In this document: positions 17,492 through 27,139 of the stretch, one piece after another | Numbering within the stretch: the stretch's first letter is position 1 | Layout: each line of letters begins with the position of its first letter | Notes under the pieces: model-generated | Database searches by the model: none | What the model was told of the DNA's origin: nothing | What the model saw: the letters and a program-made list of their open reading frames with translations, nothing else | NCBI RefSeq assembly: GCF_026278245.1 | Contig: NZ_CP111079.1 | Location: 3,920,501-3,984,500 of the forward strand | Direction of reading: 5' to 3' | DNA length: 64,000 nt | From: Pontibacter kalidii | Lineage (GTDB): Bacteria; Bacteroidota; Bacteroidia; Cytophagales; Hymenobacteraceae | Made by a program: the position numbers and the translations under genes

Positions 17492-19704
17492 GTGTAGCGA
17501 AGGGTTGGAGTGAAGGGAAGCAGTGAACGCTGCCTGGAGACGATCCGGCCCGTGCCGTCCTCCTGGCGCACCACGTCGAAGTAGAGGAAGTACGGGTTGG
17601 CGCGGTTGTAGGCATTGTAGATACCCACGTTCCACTCCGAAGTACTGCTGGTATGGCGTTTCTTATAAGTGACGCCTACATCAAGCCTATGACGCATAGG
17701 CGTGCGAACGTTATTGAACTGCCCGAAGGCAGGCAGTATCCTTGGGGCCTCTATGGGTATCATGCCCTGCGCCGGGATGATGCCCACCGGGAAGGTATAG
17801 GGGCTGCCCGTCTGGAGGAACCACTGCCCCGACAGCTGCCATCGCTCGTTGAAGGTGTACCGGGCAGTGGTGGAAAGCTGGTGCCGCACGTCCTGCACGG
17901 GGTATAGCCACTCCCTCTGACCGTTCTCCCCCTCCATCACCAGCCTGCTGTAGGCCAGGGTGTAGCTTGCCGTCAGCGCCAGGCGAGACCACTGGGCCTG
18001 CAGCTCCAGCTCCGCGCCGTAGGCACGGCCTGCATGAGGCTCGAAGGAGGTGGTAAAGTCCGACAGCAGCTCCGAGGCGTTGGCGTAGTGGAGCTGCCCC
18101 TCCAGCCAGCGGTGGTACACCCCGGCAGCCAGCTTATATTGCTTCACGGGCCTGCTTAATGATAGCCCTACCTGGTCCGAGCGCTGCACAGGCAGCCTGC
18201 CGGAGGCGAAGCGGAAGAAGTCGAAGGGCATGTGGATGCCCAGCACGTTCACCTGGTGGTGGAACTGATAAGTGCGGTCGTAGTAGAGGCTGCCTGTCCA
18301 GTTATCTTCACTTATCTCCAGCTTCAGACGCGGGGCAGATAGCACAGTCCCGTTATGCCTGTACAGGCGTGCTCCGGCGGAGTAGGTGACCCTGCCCGCT
18401 GTGGCCTGCGCCTGCGCGAACGCGCCAAGGAGGGGCAGTTTCTCCGTATAAGCGCTCTCCTGCAGCAGGCGTCCCTCCCGGTCCTCCTGAATGGATGCCA
18501 TCTCGGCCTGCAGGTGCTGCAGGAAAGCCCCAGCCTCCACGAAACCCGTTTTGCCCAGAGGCATGCCCAGCAATAGCTTGGAGAAGTGTCCGGAGGTGGC
18601 TTGGTCCAGCAACCGCGTCTCCTGGCGCCTGTGCTCCATGGAGAAGGCGTAGCGGCTGTACCCTTGGGTGAGCTCCAGCCAAGCGGGGCCAAAGCGGTGC
18701 TTCCAACGGGCAGACAGGAGCCGGTTGCCCCAGCCGGAGGCAAGCGAGAAGCGGTTCGTGGTGCCGTCGTAACTGTCCCGGCTCCCGAACAGCGCCACCG
18801 ACAGGCTCCCCTTCGGCAGGGCTGTGTACACCTGTAGGTTCATGTCCTGGAAGGCGTAGTCCGGCAGCGGGTTGTCCTGTCCCTCTTCACGGTGCAGCTG
18901 CTCATAGGCTTTCGCCAGAAGCTGGTAGTAGGAAGACTTGGCCTTCGCAAACACGCTGGTCTTGTACTTGGGCAGGTGCTGCTGGTAACTTAATTCTGAG
19001 CTCAGCACCCCCACCCCTACCTTCAGCTGGGGTGAGGAAACCTCCCTGGCGCGAGGCGTTGCCTCCAGGTAAGCCGACAGCCAACCGCCCTTGCTCGCTG
19101 CGAACCCGCCAGAGGTAAGGGAAACAGACTCATAGGCGTCTGGGTCCAGGGAGTTGTTGATTCCCATGAGGTGGGCCGGGTTGAAGACAGGTACACCCTG
19201 CAGGAGAATGGCCGTATGGGAGTTGCTTCCGCCGCGCACAAAGAGACCAGACTGCATCTCGCCTGTTTGGAGCACCCCCGGCTTGTATTGCAGGCCCCGC
19301 ATCAGGTCCGCCTCCCCCAGCGGCTTGCCTATGGCTTCCAGTTCTTTTCGGGAAAGTTTTGCTGTCTCGGTACCGGGTGATGCGGGGGCAATAATTTCCA
19401 CCTCCCCCAAACTGATGTTGTCCCGCTTTAGGTACAGGCTTAGCTGCACTTTGGGCCTTACCAGCACGGTGGTATCCTGGTAGCGGGTGTGGCTCATGCG
19501 AAGCGGAAGGAGACTATCTATTGGGATGCAGGCAGGCAGGGAAAAGCGCCCCCTCCCATCGCTGACCGCATGGGCTGACGGGGTGCTGATGACTACCTCC
19601 GCTATCGGTAGCCTGGTTTCTGCATCGAACACAGTACCCTCCACTTGGGCAAACAGCCAGGCAGGAGAGAGTATAAGCAATAAGAGTAGTACCGAACCCC
19701 TCAT
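17473..19704 (-). CDS. TonB-dependent outer membrane receptor with carboxypeptidase-regulatory-like N-terminus
   Basis: Energy-coupled outer-membrane transporter of 743 residues. The signal peptide is MRGSVLLLLLILSPAWLFAQ. Residues about 20-95 form a CarboxypepD_reg-like domain (VEGTVFDAETRLPIAEVVIS). The plug follows (GEADLMRGLQYKPGVLQTGE; GLFVRGGSNSHTAILLQGVP), then a beta-barrel ending in an aromatic/charged strand RYTCTFDL. It overlaps the DUF4249 gene. It lacks a SusD partner, so the ligand is not necessarily a glycan. Confidence 0.9.
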   Translation of the reverse strand: MRGSVLLLLLILSPAWLFAQVEGTVFDAETRLPIAEVVISTPSAHAVSDGRGRFSLPACIPIDSLLPLRMSHTRYQDTTVLVRPKVQLSLYLKRDNISLGEVEIIAPASPGTETAKLSRKELEAIGKPLGEADLMRGLQYKPGVLQTGEMQSGLFVRGGSNSHTAILLQGVPVFNPAHLMGINNSLDPDAYESVSLTSGGFAASKGGWLSAYLEATPRAREVSSPQLKVGVGVLSSELSYQQHLPKYKTSVFAKAKSSYYQLLAKAYEQLHREEGQDNPLPDYAFQDMNLQVYTALPKGSLSVALFGSRDSYDGTTNRFSLASGWGNRLLSARWKHRFGPAWLELTQGYSRYAFSMEHRRQETRLLDQATSGHFSKLLLGMPLGKTGFVEAGAFLQHLQAEMASIQEDREGRLLQESAYTEKLPLLGAFAQAQATAGRVTYSAGARLYRHNGTVLSAPRLKLEISEDNWTGSLYYDRTYQFHHQVNVLGIHMPFDFFRFASGRLPVQRSDQVGLSLSRPVKQYKLAAGVYHRWLEGQLHYANASELLSDFTTSFEPHAGRAYGAELELQAQWSRLALTASYTLAYSRLVMEGENGQREWLYPVQDVRHQLSTTARYTFNERWQLSGQWFLQTGSPYTFPVGIIPAQGMIPIEAPRILPAFGQFNNVRTPMRHRLDVGVTYKKRHTSSTSEWNVGIYNAYNRANPYFLYFDVVRQEDGTGRIVSRQRSLLPFTPTLRYTCTFDL

Positions 19705-19714
19705 AACAGCAAAA

Positions 19715-19738
19715 GCCCCCTACCGCGTGGCAGGGGGC
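19715..19738 (-). terminator. Intrinsic terminator after the DUF4988-like lipoprotein gene
   Basis: Stem GCCCCCTACC/GGCAGGGGGC; on the minus strand it is followed by TTTTG. It separates the lipoprotein gene from the TonB receptor gene just downstream. Confidence 0.65.
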
Positions 19739-19752
19739 ATGCAATAAATTTA

Positions 19753-21378
19753 CTACTTGCTCTTCACCTTGTAGTTGAGCACCACTTCCAGGTGGGCCGC
19801 GTTGTCGAAGTCACCCACGTCGCCAGAGGCATTCATCACCATTCTACGGGGATAGCCATGCTCATTGAAATCCTTGTACTCCACATGGGCGAAAGAATAG
19901 GAGTTCGGCACGGTGGCGCGCTTGATGGCGTTCACCACCTTGTACCCTTCCAGTTCCGGTACCAGCGCCGTGACAGTATTTCCAAAGAAGTTCTTGAAGG
20001 CGTAGTCATACTCTATCGTGGCCACCTTGTACAGGCCAGCCTCCCGGATAGTCTCCACGTACCCATACCAGCTGCCTGTCGCAGGGTTCGACCTCCAGCG
20101 ATACTCTCGCTCAGCCGGCTGCCACGCCCAGATTTCTGTCGGGTTACCGTTCTTGTCATAGTTGGCCTTCTGCACCTGCTGGGTCGTTCCATCAGCGAAC
20201 GTGCGAACGATAGAGGCCAGACGGTTGTCTAAATTATAAGTGTAGGTTTCAAACTCACCGCTGGCCACCCAGGCTCCCTTTGTATTCTTTACAAAGACTT
20301 TTGTCGTCTTCACCAGCCCGGCTGCGTTGTACTCATAACTCATGTAGCGGGTGGCTTGCTCTCCCTCACCCTGCGCCTCGTATGCTTTGGTCACGCGCCC
20401 CTGGGCATCGGTTTCCACGTTAACCACTTTCGTACTTAAAAGGGTACCCGCTGGGTTTTTGCTGCCAACCTTGATAATCTCGCTCAGCACGTACGCACGC
20501 TCATTTTCAGCGTACCAGTTGCTGACTTGCCTGTAATAGTAATACTCACTGTCGCTCTTTTTTCTCATAATCTCCGAGTAGTAATACTCTTGCTCTCCGG
20601 ATGAGATTACGATGGCTTTGGTTGCTAGCTTCTGATAAACGAACTTTTCGGCATTGTTCTCCCATTTCGAGCTATGATACCGGTAAATCGTATAGGTACC
20701 ATCCCCATTGGAAGTCTTAAAGTAGTTGCCTTTGTGCTCGATGAACACGGTCTCCACAGGCTCCATTCCGGGGACATACTCGTAGGAGTGGTTTACCTTT
20801 TCTTCCAGAGAATACGTCCTGAGTGTATAGGTTTCTAAAGCGTCCCCTTTATAAGCCTTGGTTAGGTCAAAGTCTTTGCGTATCTGCATGTCGACCGCCT
20901 TGTTGCTTTCCAGATAGGTTAGCTGGAAAGCGTCGTTGTACTCGGCCTTTATCACGGGCACAGATCCAAGCAGCGCCTCGGTAATGAACAGGCTGCCGTT
21001 GGTGTCCCCCACCAGTACGGCGTCCCACTCCATGTCCGTGGTGGTGATTTTGAACTCGCTCACCTCCCCGTTGGTGAGCGTGATGGTCAGGATGCCGGTT
21101 TCCCCGTTGTAGGTGATGTTCTTGATGCCCACTCCGTCCTGTGCCGCCCCGATGTTGCCTTTCATGGCTTCGGTATAGGGCACCGTAGATGTCGTTCCGT
21201 TGCTGTAGACGATAACGAGGTTATCGCCCTCTTTCCTGAGGTCCACGACTGTTTTGCCTTTCTCGGCGATCAGCTCCTTCTCGAGCTGCTCCACCTCTGC
21301 GCTGCTGTCATCCTTATCGCAGCCAGAGAATAAAACCAGGCAGCAGAGTGCCATGGCCGTAAGCTTTCTTGTTAGCAT
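19753..21378 (-). CDS. Large lipoprotein, DUF4988-like N-terminus
   Basis: Surface or periplasmic lipoprotein of 541 residues. MLTRKLTAMALCCLVLFSGCDK is a lipoprotein signal with Cys20. A short coiled coil (AEVEQLEKELIAEKG) and a beta segment follow (GVGIKNITYNGETGILTITL, TNGEVSEFKI), which resembles DUF4988/BACON-linked lipoproteins of Bacteroidota. The remainder has YD-like strands (YEYNAAGLVKTTKVFV, YTYNLDNRLASIVRTFADG). The start at 21,378 is preferred over 21,405 since it begins the signal peptide. Function unknown. Confidence 0.75.
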   Translation of the reverse strand: MLTRKLTAMALCCLVLFSGCDKDDSSAEVEQLEKELIAEKGKTVVDLRKEGDNLVIVYSNGTTSTVPYTEAMKGNIGAAQDGVGIKNITYNGETGILTITLTNGEVSEFKITTTDMEWDAVLVGDTNGSLFITEALLGSVPVIKAEYNDAFQLTYLESNKAVDMQIRKDFDLTKAYKGDALETYTLRTYSLEEKVNHSYEYVPGMEPVETVFIEHKGNYFKTSNGDGTYTIYRYHSSKWENNAEKFVYQKLATKAIVISSGEQEYYYSEIMRKKSDSEYYYYRQVSNWYAENERAYVLSEIIKVGSKNPAGTLLSTKVVNVETDAQGRVTKAYEAQGEGEQATRYMSYEYNAAGLVKTTKVFVKNTKGAWVASGEFETYTYNLDNRLASIVRTFADGTTQQVQKANYDKNGNPTEIWAWQPAEREYRWRSNPATGSWYGYVETIREAGLYKVATIEYDYAFKNFFGNTVTALVPELEGYKVVNAIKRATVPNSYSFAHVEYKDFNEHGYPRRMVMNASGDVGDFDNAAHLEVVLNYKVKSK

Positions 21379-21783
21379 TATGTATGTATTAAGATTTGTT
21401 TTCAAGGAGGCGGGGCTGAAGTGTCAGCCCCTTTCATTGCGGGGCGAAAATATATAATAATATTATTATATTAAAGTTTAACCATACATATCCTGCTAAA
21501 ATCATTTTTATACTTTATGCACAATCGTTTACTGTCTTCAACTAAAGTTGAACAAGCGGTTCTTTGAAGACTGGCTTTTGCATCAAAGCAATGGTAAAAC
21601 TACCTGCCGCACTAAGGGCACCCCTGAAGTTCAGGTGCTATCTTGATTGTAGCTTCATAAAAAAGGCGGTGAGGCTTTGCAACAGCCTCACCGCCATAAA
21701 GTCACCTAACCGCCATACCAGGAGTGCTAACAGTAGAACATGAGTACTTCAAGAGGTAGCTTTGGTTTTTCCGATAGCCAACC
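21379..21783. other. Gene-free region with a terminator
   Basis: About 400 bp. The part 21,440-21,620 is AT-rich and should contain the promoter of the lipoprotein gene, but no clear -7 box was identified. The part near 21,665 holds the terminator listed next. Confidence 0.5.
21665..21695 (-). terminator. Strong intrinsic terminator after the T9SS-secreted giant gene
   Basis: Stem GGCGGTGAGGCT/AGCCTCACCGCC (12 bp) with, on the minus strand, a run of six or more T directly after the stem. Confidence 0.88.
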
Positions 21784-24700
21784 TTATTTACTTACAAGAA
21801 TACGCTTGGTATAAACCTTGCCTTGGGCGTGGATCATTACGACGTAAACTCCTGGGGCAAGTGCGTCAGTGTCCAGCCTAGCCTGCGTGAAGCGTCCTTC
21901 CTCCCGCAGCACAACACTGCCGGTGCCGCTGACCAGTGACACGGAGTCCATCACCTTGTCGAAGCTCACCACCATGTAGCGGCTGGTCGGATTCGGGTAG
22001 ATCTTCAGCATTGTATCCTCCTTCTCGGCGATGCCCGTTACCACATCCTCCACATCGTTGACTGTGATGGTATGGATGGCCTCGAAGGAAGCGCCGCCGC
22101 TGTCTGTGGTGCGGATGCGGATGCTGTAGCTGCTCCTGGTTTCGTAATCGAAGGCAACAGCAGCCTTGAGTACGCTGTCCTCAATGGTGAAGGAAGCGTT
22201 GTCTGCGGCGCCCTCACCTGCCACCAGGGCAAAGGTGTGGGTGTCGCCTTGATCCGGGTCGCTGGCCGAAAGCGTGCCGATCTCGGCACCCACCTCATTA
22301 TTCTCGTCCATGTCGCTACGGCTAAGGGCAATGGCCGTGGCAGCCCTGCTGGCCCCCACTACCACCGTCACGCTGGCGGCTATATTGTCCAGGTTGGTTG
22401 TTCCCTCTGCTGGCGTCAGGGTGCCACTGAGGGTATAGCTTCCTGCCATAGTCCCGTCATAGGCTCCTTCCTGCCATGCCACGCTCACCATACCTTTGGT
22501 GTTGTCCGAGTAAGTCACCTCCACCTGAGAGGGAAGCAGGGTTTTCAATCGGCCAAAGGTGGTGCGGAACGGCACCCGGATCTCTGCCGGCTTGGTGTAG
22601 GAGTTGAGGTTCCGACTGTGCTTCATCACCTGAGCCTTGGCCTCGGGGCCTGCGTTGGAGGCCGCATCTGTCATCCGCAGCACCAGGGTTAGCTGCCCGT
22701 TCCCCAGGCCGGAGAGGTTGAGGTTAGGGATGTCGAAGGTGGCTGCCCCTGCCTGCCCTGTTCCCGAAACAGCTGTACCGCCCCCGGCACTCGTAATAGC
22801 GTAACTGTAAGTAGCGCCCACCTCCGCGCCGGTCACCTTCACAGAGGCGCTTCTCTCATTGCCGTAGTTGATAACTGTCTGGTTAAAGGCTACAGCATAA
22901 CCGGTTGGTGCAAGGCTGTCATAAGTCCTGGTGAGGACAGAGGAGGCCGTGTTGCCGTTCTTGGCCGCATCCTGTGCCACGTCGGCCGCCACGTTTACGC
23001 GCACCTGGCCCTGACTGGCTGGGGTGATCTTAGCCTCATAGGTAGTACTACTTTTGACCGTGAAGCTTGAGGCCGTGCCATTCTCCACCGTGATGTCGCC
23101 CACGGCAAAGCCTGTCACAGCCTTGCTGAAGGTGAAGCTCACTGTGAAGGGTACGTTCATAACCTCGGGTGCCTGTGTGGACAGCGTTACTGTAGGGCGG
23201 GTACCGTCATAGGAGGCCGTCCAGGTGTTGGAGGCGGTGTTCAGGTTAGAGGCGGCATCCTTCACCTTCCCGGCAGGGAGTGTCACGGACACGGCCCCGC
23301 TTGCTGATGGGGTGAAGTCCACAGTGTAAGTAACATTATTCGTGGTGGAAATGCGGCTCACGCTGCCGTTCACCACCTTGAAATCACTTGCCTCCAGGTC
23401 TGTTACCGCCTCCGAGAAGGTTAGGGTCAGCGGGATGACTCCCTTATTGGTGGTGCCGCTCACCGTGCTAGTAATAGATGGGGATGGAGGCGTCTTATCG
23501 AACACCACCCGCTTGCCGCGTGTGACAGCCGTCACGGTGACCTCTTTGCTGATTGCCACGTCGTAGAAGGTGAGGGTAAATGGAATGACACCCTCTGCGT
23601 CCTGGGCCGTCATGGTGTAACGAAACGTATTATCAAGCATTCCTCCAGATGGGGTAGTAGTATGGCCAGCAATGGTAGCCACACCATTTCGTATTTGGTC
23701 TGGGTTGAAACTATGCATGTGCACCAGCACCACGTCACCAACTTTGGCCATGGTGGAATCGGCATTGTTGGATGAAATATAAACTTCGAATGCGCTTGGT
23801 ACTTCTTCCACATCGGTTACCTGAATTACAAACACCTTTTCGAAGGTGCCGCCAGGCTTTCCGTCATCGGTTCTCACACGGATGCTATAGGAGTTCTTGA
23901 TTTCATAATCCGGTGACTGTAGAATCTTCAGCTTGTCGCCGTCGATGGTGAAGGCGGCATTACCTGAAGAGCCCTCGCCAGCCACCAAGGTATAGGTGTG
24001 GGTGTCACCAGCGTCTGCGTCCGTAGTGATAAATGTCCCCACAAGTGTATTTGCAGGCATGTTTTCTTCTACAGATGAATTGGAGAGATCAATATTTGAT
24101 GGCCTTGCGTTCTGAACGGGTGTAAACTTCATTACAGTCGCTTTGCCACTAATCTCATCGCTATAAGCGATGTAAGGCACATCATTAGCATCTAGGGAAG
24201 CATAGGTGTACATGCCTTTAGAAAGACCTGATCTGTTTACTTTGATCCAGCTGGTACCGTCAAACCGCATCAAAGTAGGATTATTGGTCTCCTCAAACGC
24301 TATGTAAGGAACACCACTAGTATCTACAGTAAGAGAAATATTGACAGCGCTACCACCGAATGAAACTACATCGCCGCCTGTCGATACCCAGTTGCTGCCA
24401 TCGAACTTTCTCACCACTTGGCCCCCATGGTCTCCATAAGATTTATCGTAATAGGCTAAATATGGTGTGCCATTGGCATCTAAGGCTAAAGATAGACCCA
24501 TTGCGTATCCGGGCGAAAAACGAGGGGCACCTACATTCTCCCAATCTGTGTCATTGAACTTCATCACTGTGGTTTTGTAATCAGCCTCACCCGTCCCAAA
24601 TGGTGACTCACTAAAAGCCACATAGGGTGTACCGTTAGTGTCAAAGGCCAAAGAAAGACCTGAGGCATGACCGGCCGAAAAGTCCGCGTCACCTACATTT

Positions 24701-26835
24701 TCCCAATCTCGGCCGTTGAACTTCTTTACAATGGCTTTACCACTATAACCCACACCAGTGTAATTTGAATAAGCTAGGTAAGGTGTGTTATCAGTACTAA
24801 AAGCTAAAGATGGAGAGCTTCCTACATACACAGCGATACCGGCCGTGCCTACATATACCCATCTGACGCCATCAAACTTCATAACAGAAACATTTCTGCC
24901 ATTATCCTCATCCTCGTAGGCCACGTAAGGGACCCCGTTTCTATCCAACGCGAATGAAAGGTTGTCGAGGCCGGGGTCCAGACGTCCAGAGAAACCAGGC
25001 GCCCCTACGACTGTCCAGACGGAGCCGTTATACTTCATGACTGTAATCCTTCCCTCTCTAGCAACATCCGTAAACGCCACATAAGGCGTACCGTTAGCAT
25101 CTATAATGACTTTATTCCATGAGGCTTGGCCAGTGGAAAAGCCGGATGTGCCAATTGGTTGCCAAACGCGGGAATTGTTAAAGCCCGGTAAGTTAACGGT
25201 TAACATTGCTGTAGTGGAAGTAGAAACGGTGCCGTTACTCACCATTACCCGATATCTGTAGCCATTCATGGAAATCGGCGCCTTGGTGATAGCCAGTGTG
25301 GCCGTAGTTGCGCCACTATAGCCCAAGCCATTACTGATATTGGAGAAGGTGTTACCCCCGTCCTTGCTCACCTGCCACTGATAGGCAAGGTCTGTGCCGT
25401 TGGCGGTTACTGTAAAGCTGGTGTTCTGCCCACCGGTAATAGTTCTTGAGGTAGGATGAGCAGTTATGACAGGCGCTGATCCTTCGGCGAACTTTACCAC
25501 CCAAAAATCACCGCCTCCTCTAGACTCCTCCGTTCTATCGCCGCTCGCACCTGAGTGTGAATAGCCTCCAACAATAAATTGCCCATCAGGAGTGACCGCT
25601 ATGGCCTGTATACCGTCATCATCGCTCCCCCCATAGGTCTTGTCCCACACCTTCTCGCCGGCGGCGTTCATTTTAACCACCCAGAAGTCATAGCCTCCTC
25701 TTGACGCTTCGGTCTTGTCTCCGCCGACGCCTGAGTCTGACCTGCCGCCCAGTAGAAAGCCTCCGTCTGGTGTGGGGGCTAGAGCAAACGGCTCGTCATT
25801 GTCACTGCCCCCAAATGTCTTGTCCCATACTTTGGTGCCGGCGGCATCTATCTTGATTACCCAGTATGCTCTATGACGTCCTTTTGGAGGTGCGGTTTTA
25901 TCACCTTCTATTCCGGATGTGGACCATCCACTCAGCAGATAGCCACCATCGCCCGTTTCTGCTAATCCATATAGTTCTTCACTACTCATTCCCCCGAAGG
26001 TCTTGTCCCACACCTTCTCGCCAGCGGAGTTTACCTTCACCACCCAATAGTCAGCATATCCTCTAGAGCTTTCTGACTTATCACCACTAACACCAGAGTT
26101 AGAAGCGCCTCCTATCAAATATCCTCCTCCAGTTAGTGGAATAGTCTTTCCTGCATACTGGTCCTCACTATGTAACCCTCCGAATGATTTATCCCAAATC
26201 TTTTTACCATTAGCATCTATTTTTACTATCCAGTAGTCATAGGAGCCTTTGTTCTCACTATTTTTATCGCCGCTTATATCTGAAGACGAATACCCACTCA
26301 GTAGATAGCCTCCATCTGGAGCAGTGGCTATGACCCTGACCCCGTCATCACCTTCTCCTCCATAGGTCCTGTCCCACACCTTCTCGCCGGCGGCGTTCAT
26401 TTTAACCACCCAGAAGTCATTGCTCCCTCTCGACGCCTCAGTCTTGTCGCCGCCGACGCCCGAGTCTGACCTGCCGCCCAGCAGAAAACCCCCGTCTGGT
26501 GTGAGAGTTATACTAGTCAAAAAGTCGACCCCACTCCCTCCTAAAGTTCTATCCCATACTTTCTCACCGGAGGAGTTTACCTTCACCACCCAAAAGTCGG
26601 CTTTTCCTTTGGTCCCACTGCTCTTATCGCCACCTGATTCCAAAGAGTTGGATACCCCCCCAATGATGTACCCTCCATCATTATCATTAACTATGGCTGT
26701 TACTGCATCATTTCCACTTCCACCATACCGTTTATCCCATACCTTCCTAACTGGCGTCTGAGCCAGCAAGGGCTGCACGCATAGGTATAAAAGTACAGCA
26801 ATCAGCATCAATGCCTTTAATGTGTTCGTTTTCAT
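21784..26835 (-). CDS. Giant secreted repeat protein with T9SS C-terminal sorting domain
   Basis: Predicted to be exported by Sec and then the type IX secretion system to the cell surface; 1,683 residues. Signal peptide MKTNTLKALMLIAVLLYLCV... ends near residue 26. Next come seven repeats of about 60 residues built on VWDKTFGGSxxD, TPDGGFLLGG and DFWVVKMNAAGEK (about 30-450), an Ig-like domain (APVITAHPTSRTITGG, 455-550), seven repeats with GTPYVAY and TVMKF (about 555-890), a cadherin-like domain (DADAGDTHTYTLVAGEG), Ig-like domains with FSEAVTDLEASDFKV, a second cadherin-like domain and the sorting domain LKIYPNPTSRYMVVSF...YTKRILVSK. No enzyme motif is seen; adhesion or surface binding is plausible. 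Confidence 0.9.
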   Translation of the reverse strand: MKTNTLKALMLIAVLLYLCVQPLLAQTPVRKVWDKRYGGSGNDAVTAIVNDNDGGYIIGGVSNSLESGGDKSSGTKGKADFWVVKVNSSGEKVWDRTLGGSGVDFLTSITLTPDGGFLLGGRSDSGVGGDKTEASRGSNDFWVVKMNAAGEKVWDRTYGGEGDDGVRVIATAPDGGYLLSGYSSSDISGDKNSENKGSYDYWIVKIDANGKKIWDKSFGGLHSEDQYAGKTIPLTGGGYLIGGASNSGVSGDKSESSRGYADYWVVKVNSAGEKVWDKTFGGMSSEELYGLAETGDGGYLLSGWSTSGIEGDKTAPPKGRHRAYWVIKIDAAGTKVWDKTFGGSDNDEPFALAPTPDGGFLLGGRSDSGVGGDKTEASRGGYDFWVVKMNAAGEKVWDKTYGGSDDDGIQAIAVTPDGQFIVGGYSHSGASGDRTEESRGGGDFWVVKFAEGSAPVITAHPTSRTITGGQNTSFTVTANGTDLAYQWQVSKDGGNTFSNISNGLGYSGATTATLAITKAPISMNGYRYRVMVSNGTVSTSTTAMLTVNLPGFNNSRVWQPIGTSGFSTGQASWNKVIIDANGTPYVAFTDVAREGRITVMKYNGSVWTVVGAPGFSGRLDPGLDNLSFALDRNGVPYVAYEDEDNGRNVSVMKFDGVRWVYVGTAGIAVYVGSSPSLAFSTDNTPYLAYSNYTGVGYSGKAIVKKFNGRDWENVGDADFSAGHASGLSLAFDTNGTPYVAFSESPFGTGEADYKTTVMKFNDTDWENVGAPRFSPGYAMGLSLALDANGTPYLAYYDKSYGDHGGQVVRKFDGSNWVSTGGDVVSFGGSAVNISLTVDTSGVPYIAFEETNNPTLMRFDGTSWIKVNRSGLSKGMYTYASLDANDVPYIAYSDEISGKATVMKFTPVQNARPSNIDLSNSSVEENMPANTLVGTFITTDADAGDTHTYTLVAGEGSSGNAAFTIDGDKLKILQSPDYEIKNSYSIRVRTDDGKPGGTFEKVFVIQVTDVEEVPSAFEVYISSNNADSTMAKVGDVVLVHMHSFNPDQIRNGVATIAGHTTTPSGGMLDNTFRYTMTAQDAEGVIPFTLTFYDVAISKEVTVTAVTRGKRVVFDKTPPSPSITSTVSGTTNKGVIPLTLTFSEAVTDLEASDFKVVNGSVSRISTTNNVTYTVDFTPSASGAVSVTLPAGKVKDAASNLNTASNTWTASYDGTRPTVTLSTQAPEVMNVPFTVSFTFSKAVTGFAVGDITVENGTASSFTVKSSTTYEAKITPASQGQVRVNVAADVAQDAAKNGNTASSVLTRTYDSLAPTGYAVAFNQTVINYGNERSASVKVTGAEVGATYSYAITSAGGGTAVSGTGQAGAATFDIPNLNLSGLGNGQLTLVLRMTDAASNAGPEAKAQVMKHSRNLNSYTKPAEIRVPFRTTFGRLKTLLPSQVEVTYSDNTKGMVSVAWQEGAYDGTMAGSYTLSGTLTPAEGTTNLDNIAASVTVVVGASRAATAIALSRSDMDENNEVGAEIGTLSASDPDQGDTHTFALVAGEGAADNASFTIEDSVLKAAVAFDYETRSSYSIRIRTTDSGGASFEAIHTITVNDVEDVVTGIAEKEDTMLKIYPNPTSRYMVVSFDKVMDSVSLVSGTGSVVLREEGRFTQARLDTDALAPGVYVVMIHAQGKVYTKRILVSK

Positions 26836-27139
26836 GCTTCTATCAGGTCCTTTTATCATGTATTGGTTATATTATTAGAGAAACTATATCTAAAGGACAA
26901 ATATATTTAAATATAATTATAAGTTAATACAAACATATACAGTCTAAAACTGCTGGTGTGCTGTGTAAATGAGTATTAGACTTAGGTTTTAATATCGACG
27001 GTGTCGCTATGAGGCGTAAAAATTTTGTTGCAGCAGGAAGACCTAGTTGGTGAGCGGCAGGTAAAATAGGGGCAGTTGAAATGTTCTAGCAGGCTCTAAC
27101 CTATCTCAGTACATTTATTGGCAACATCCTCACCGAAGA
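26836..27139. other. AT-rich upstream region of the giant gene
   Basis: About 300 bp without a gene. On the minus strand TATATTTG (26,898-26,905) fits the -7 consensus TAnnTTTG, 63 bp upstream of the ATG at 26,835. Nothing else is recognised. Confidence 0.45.
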
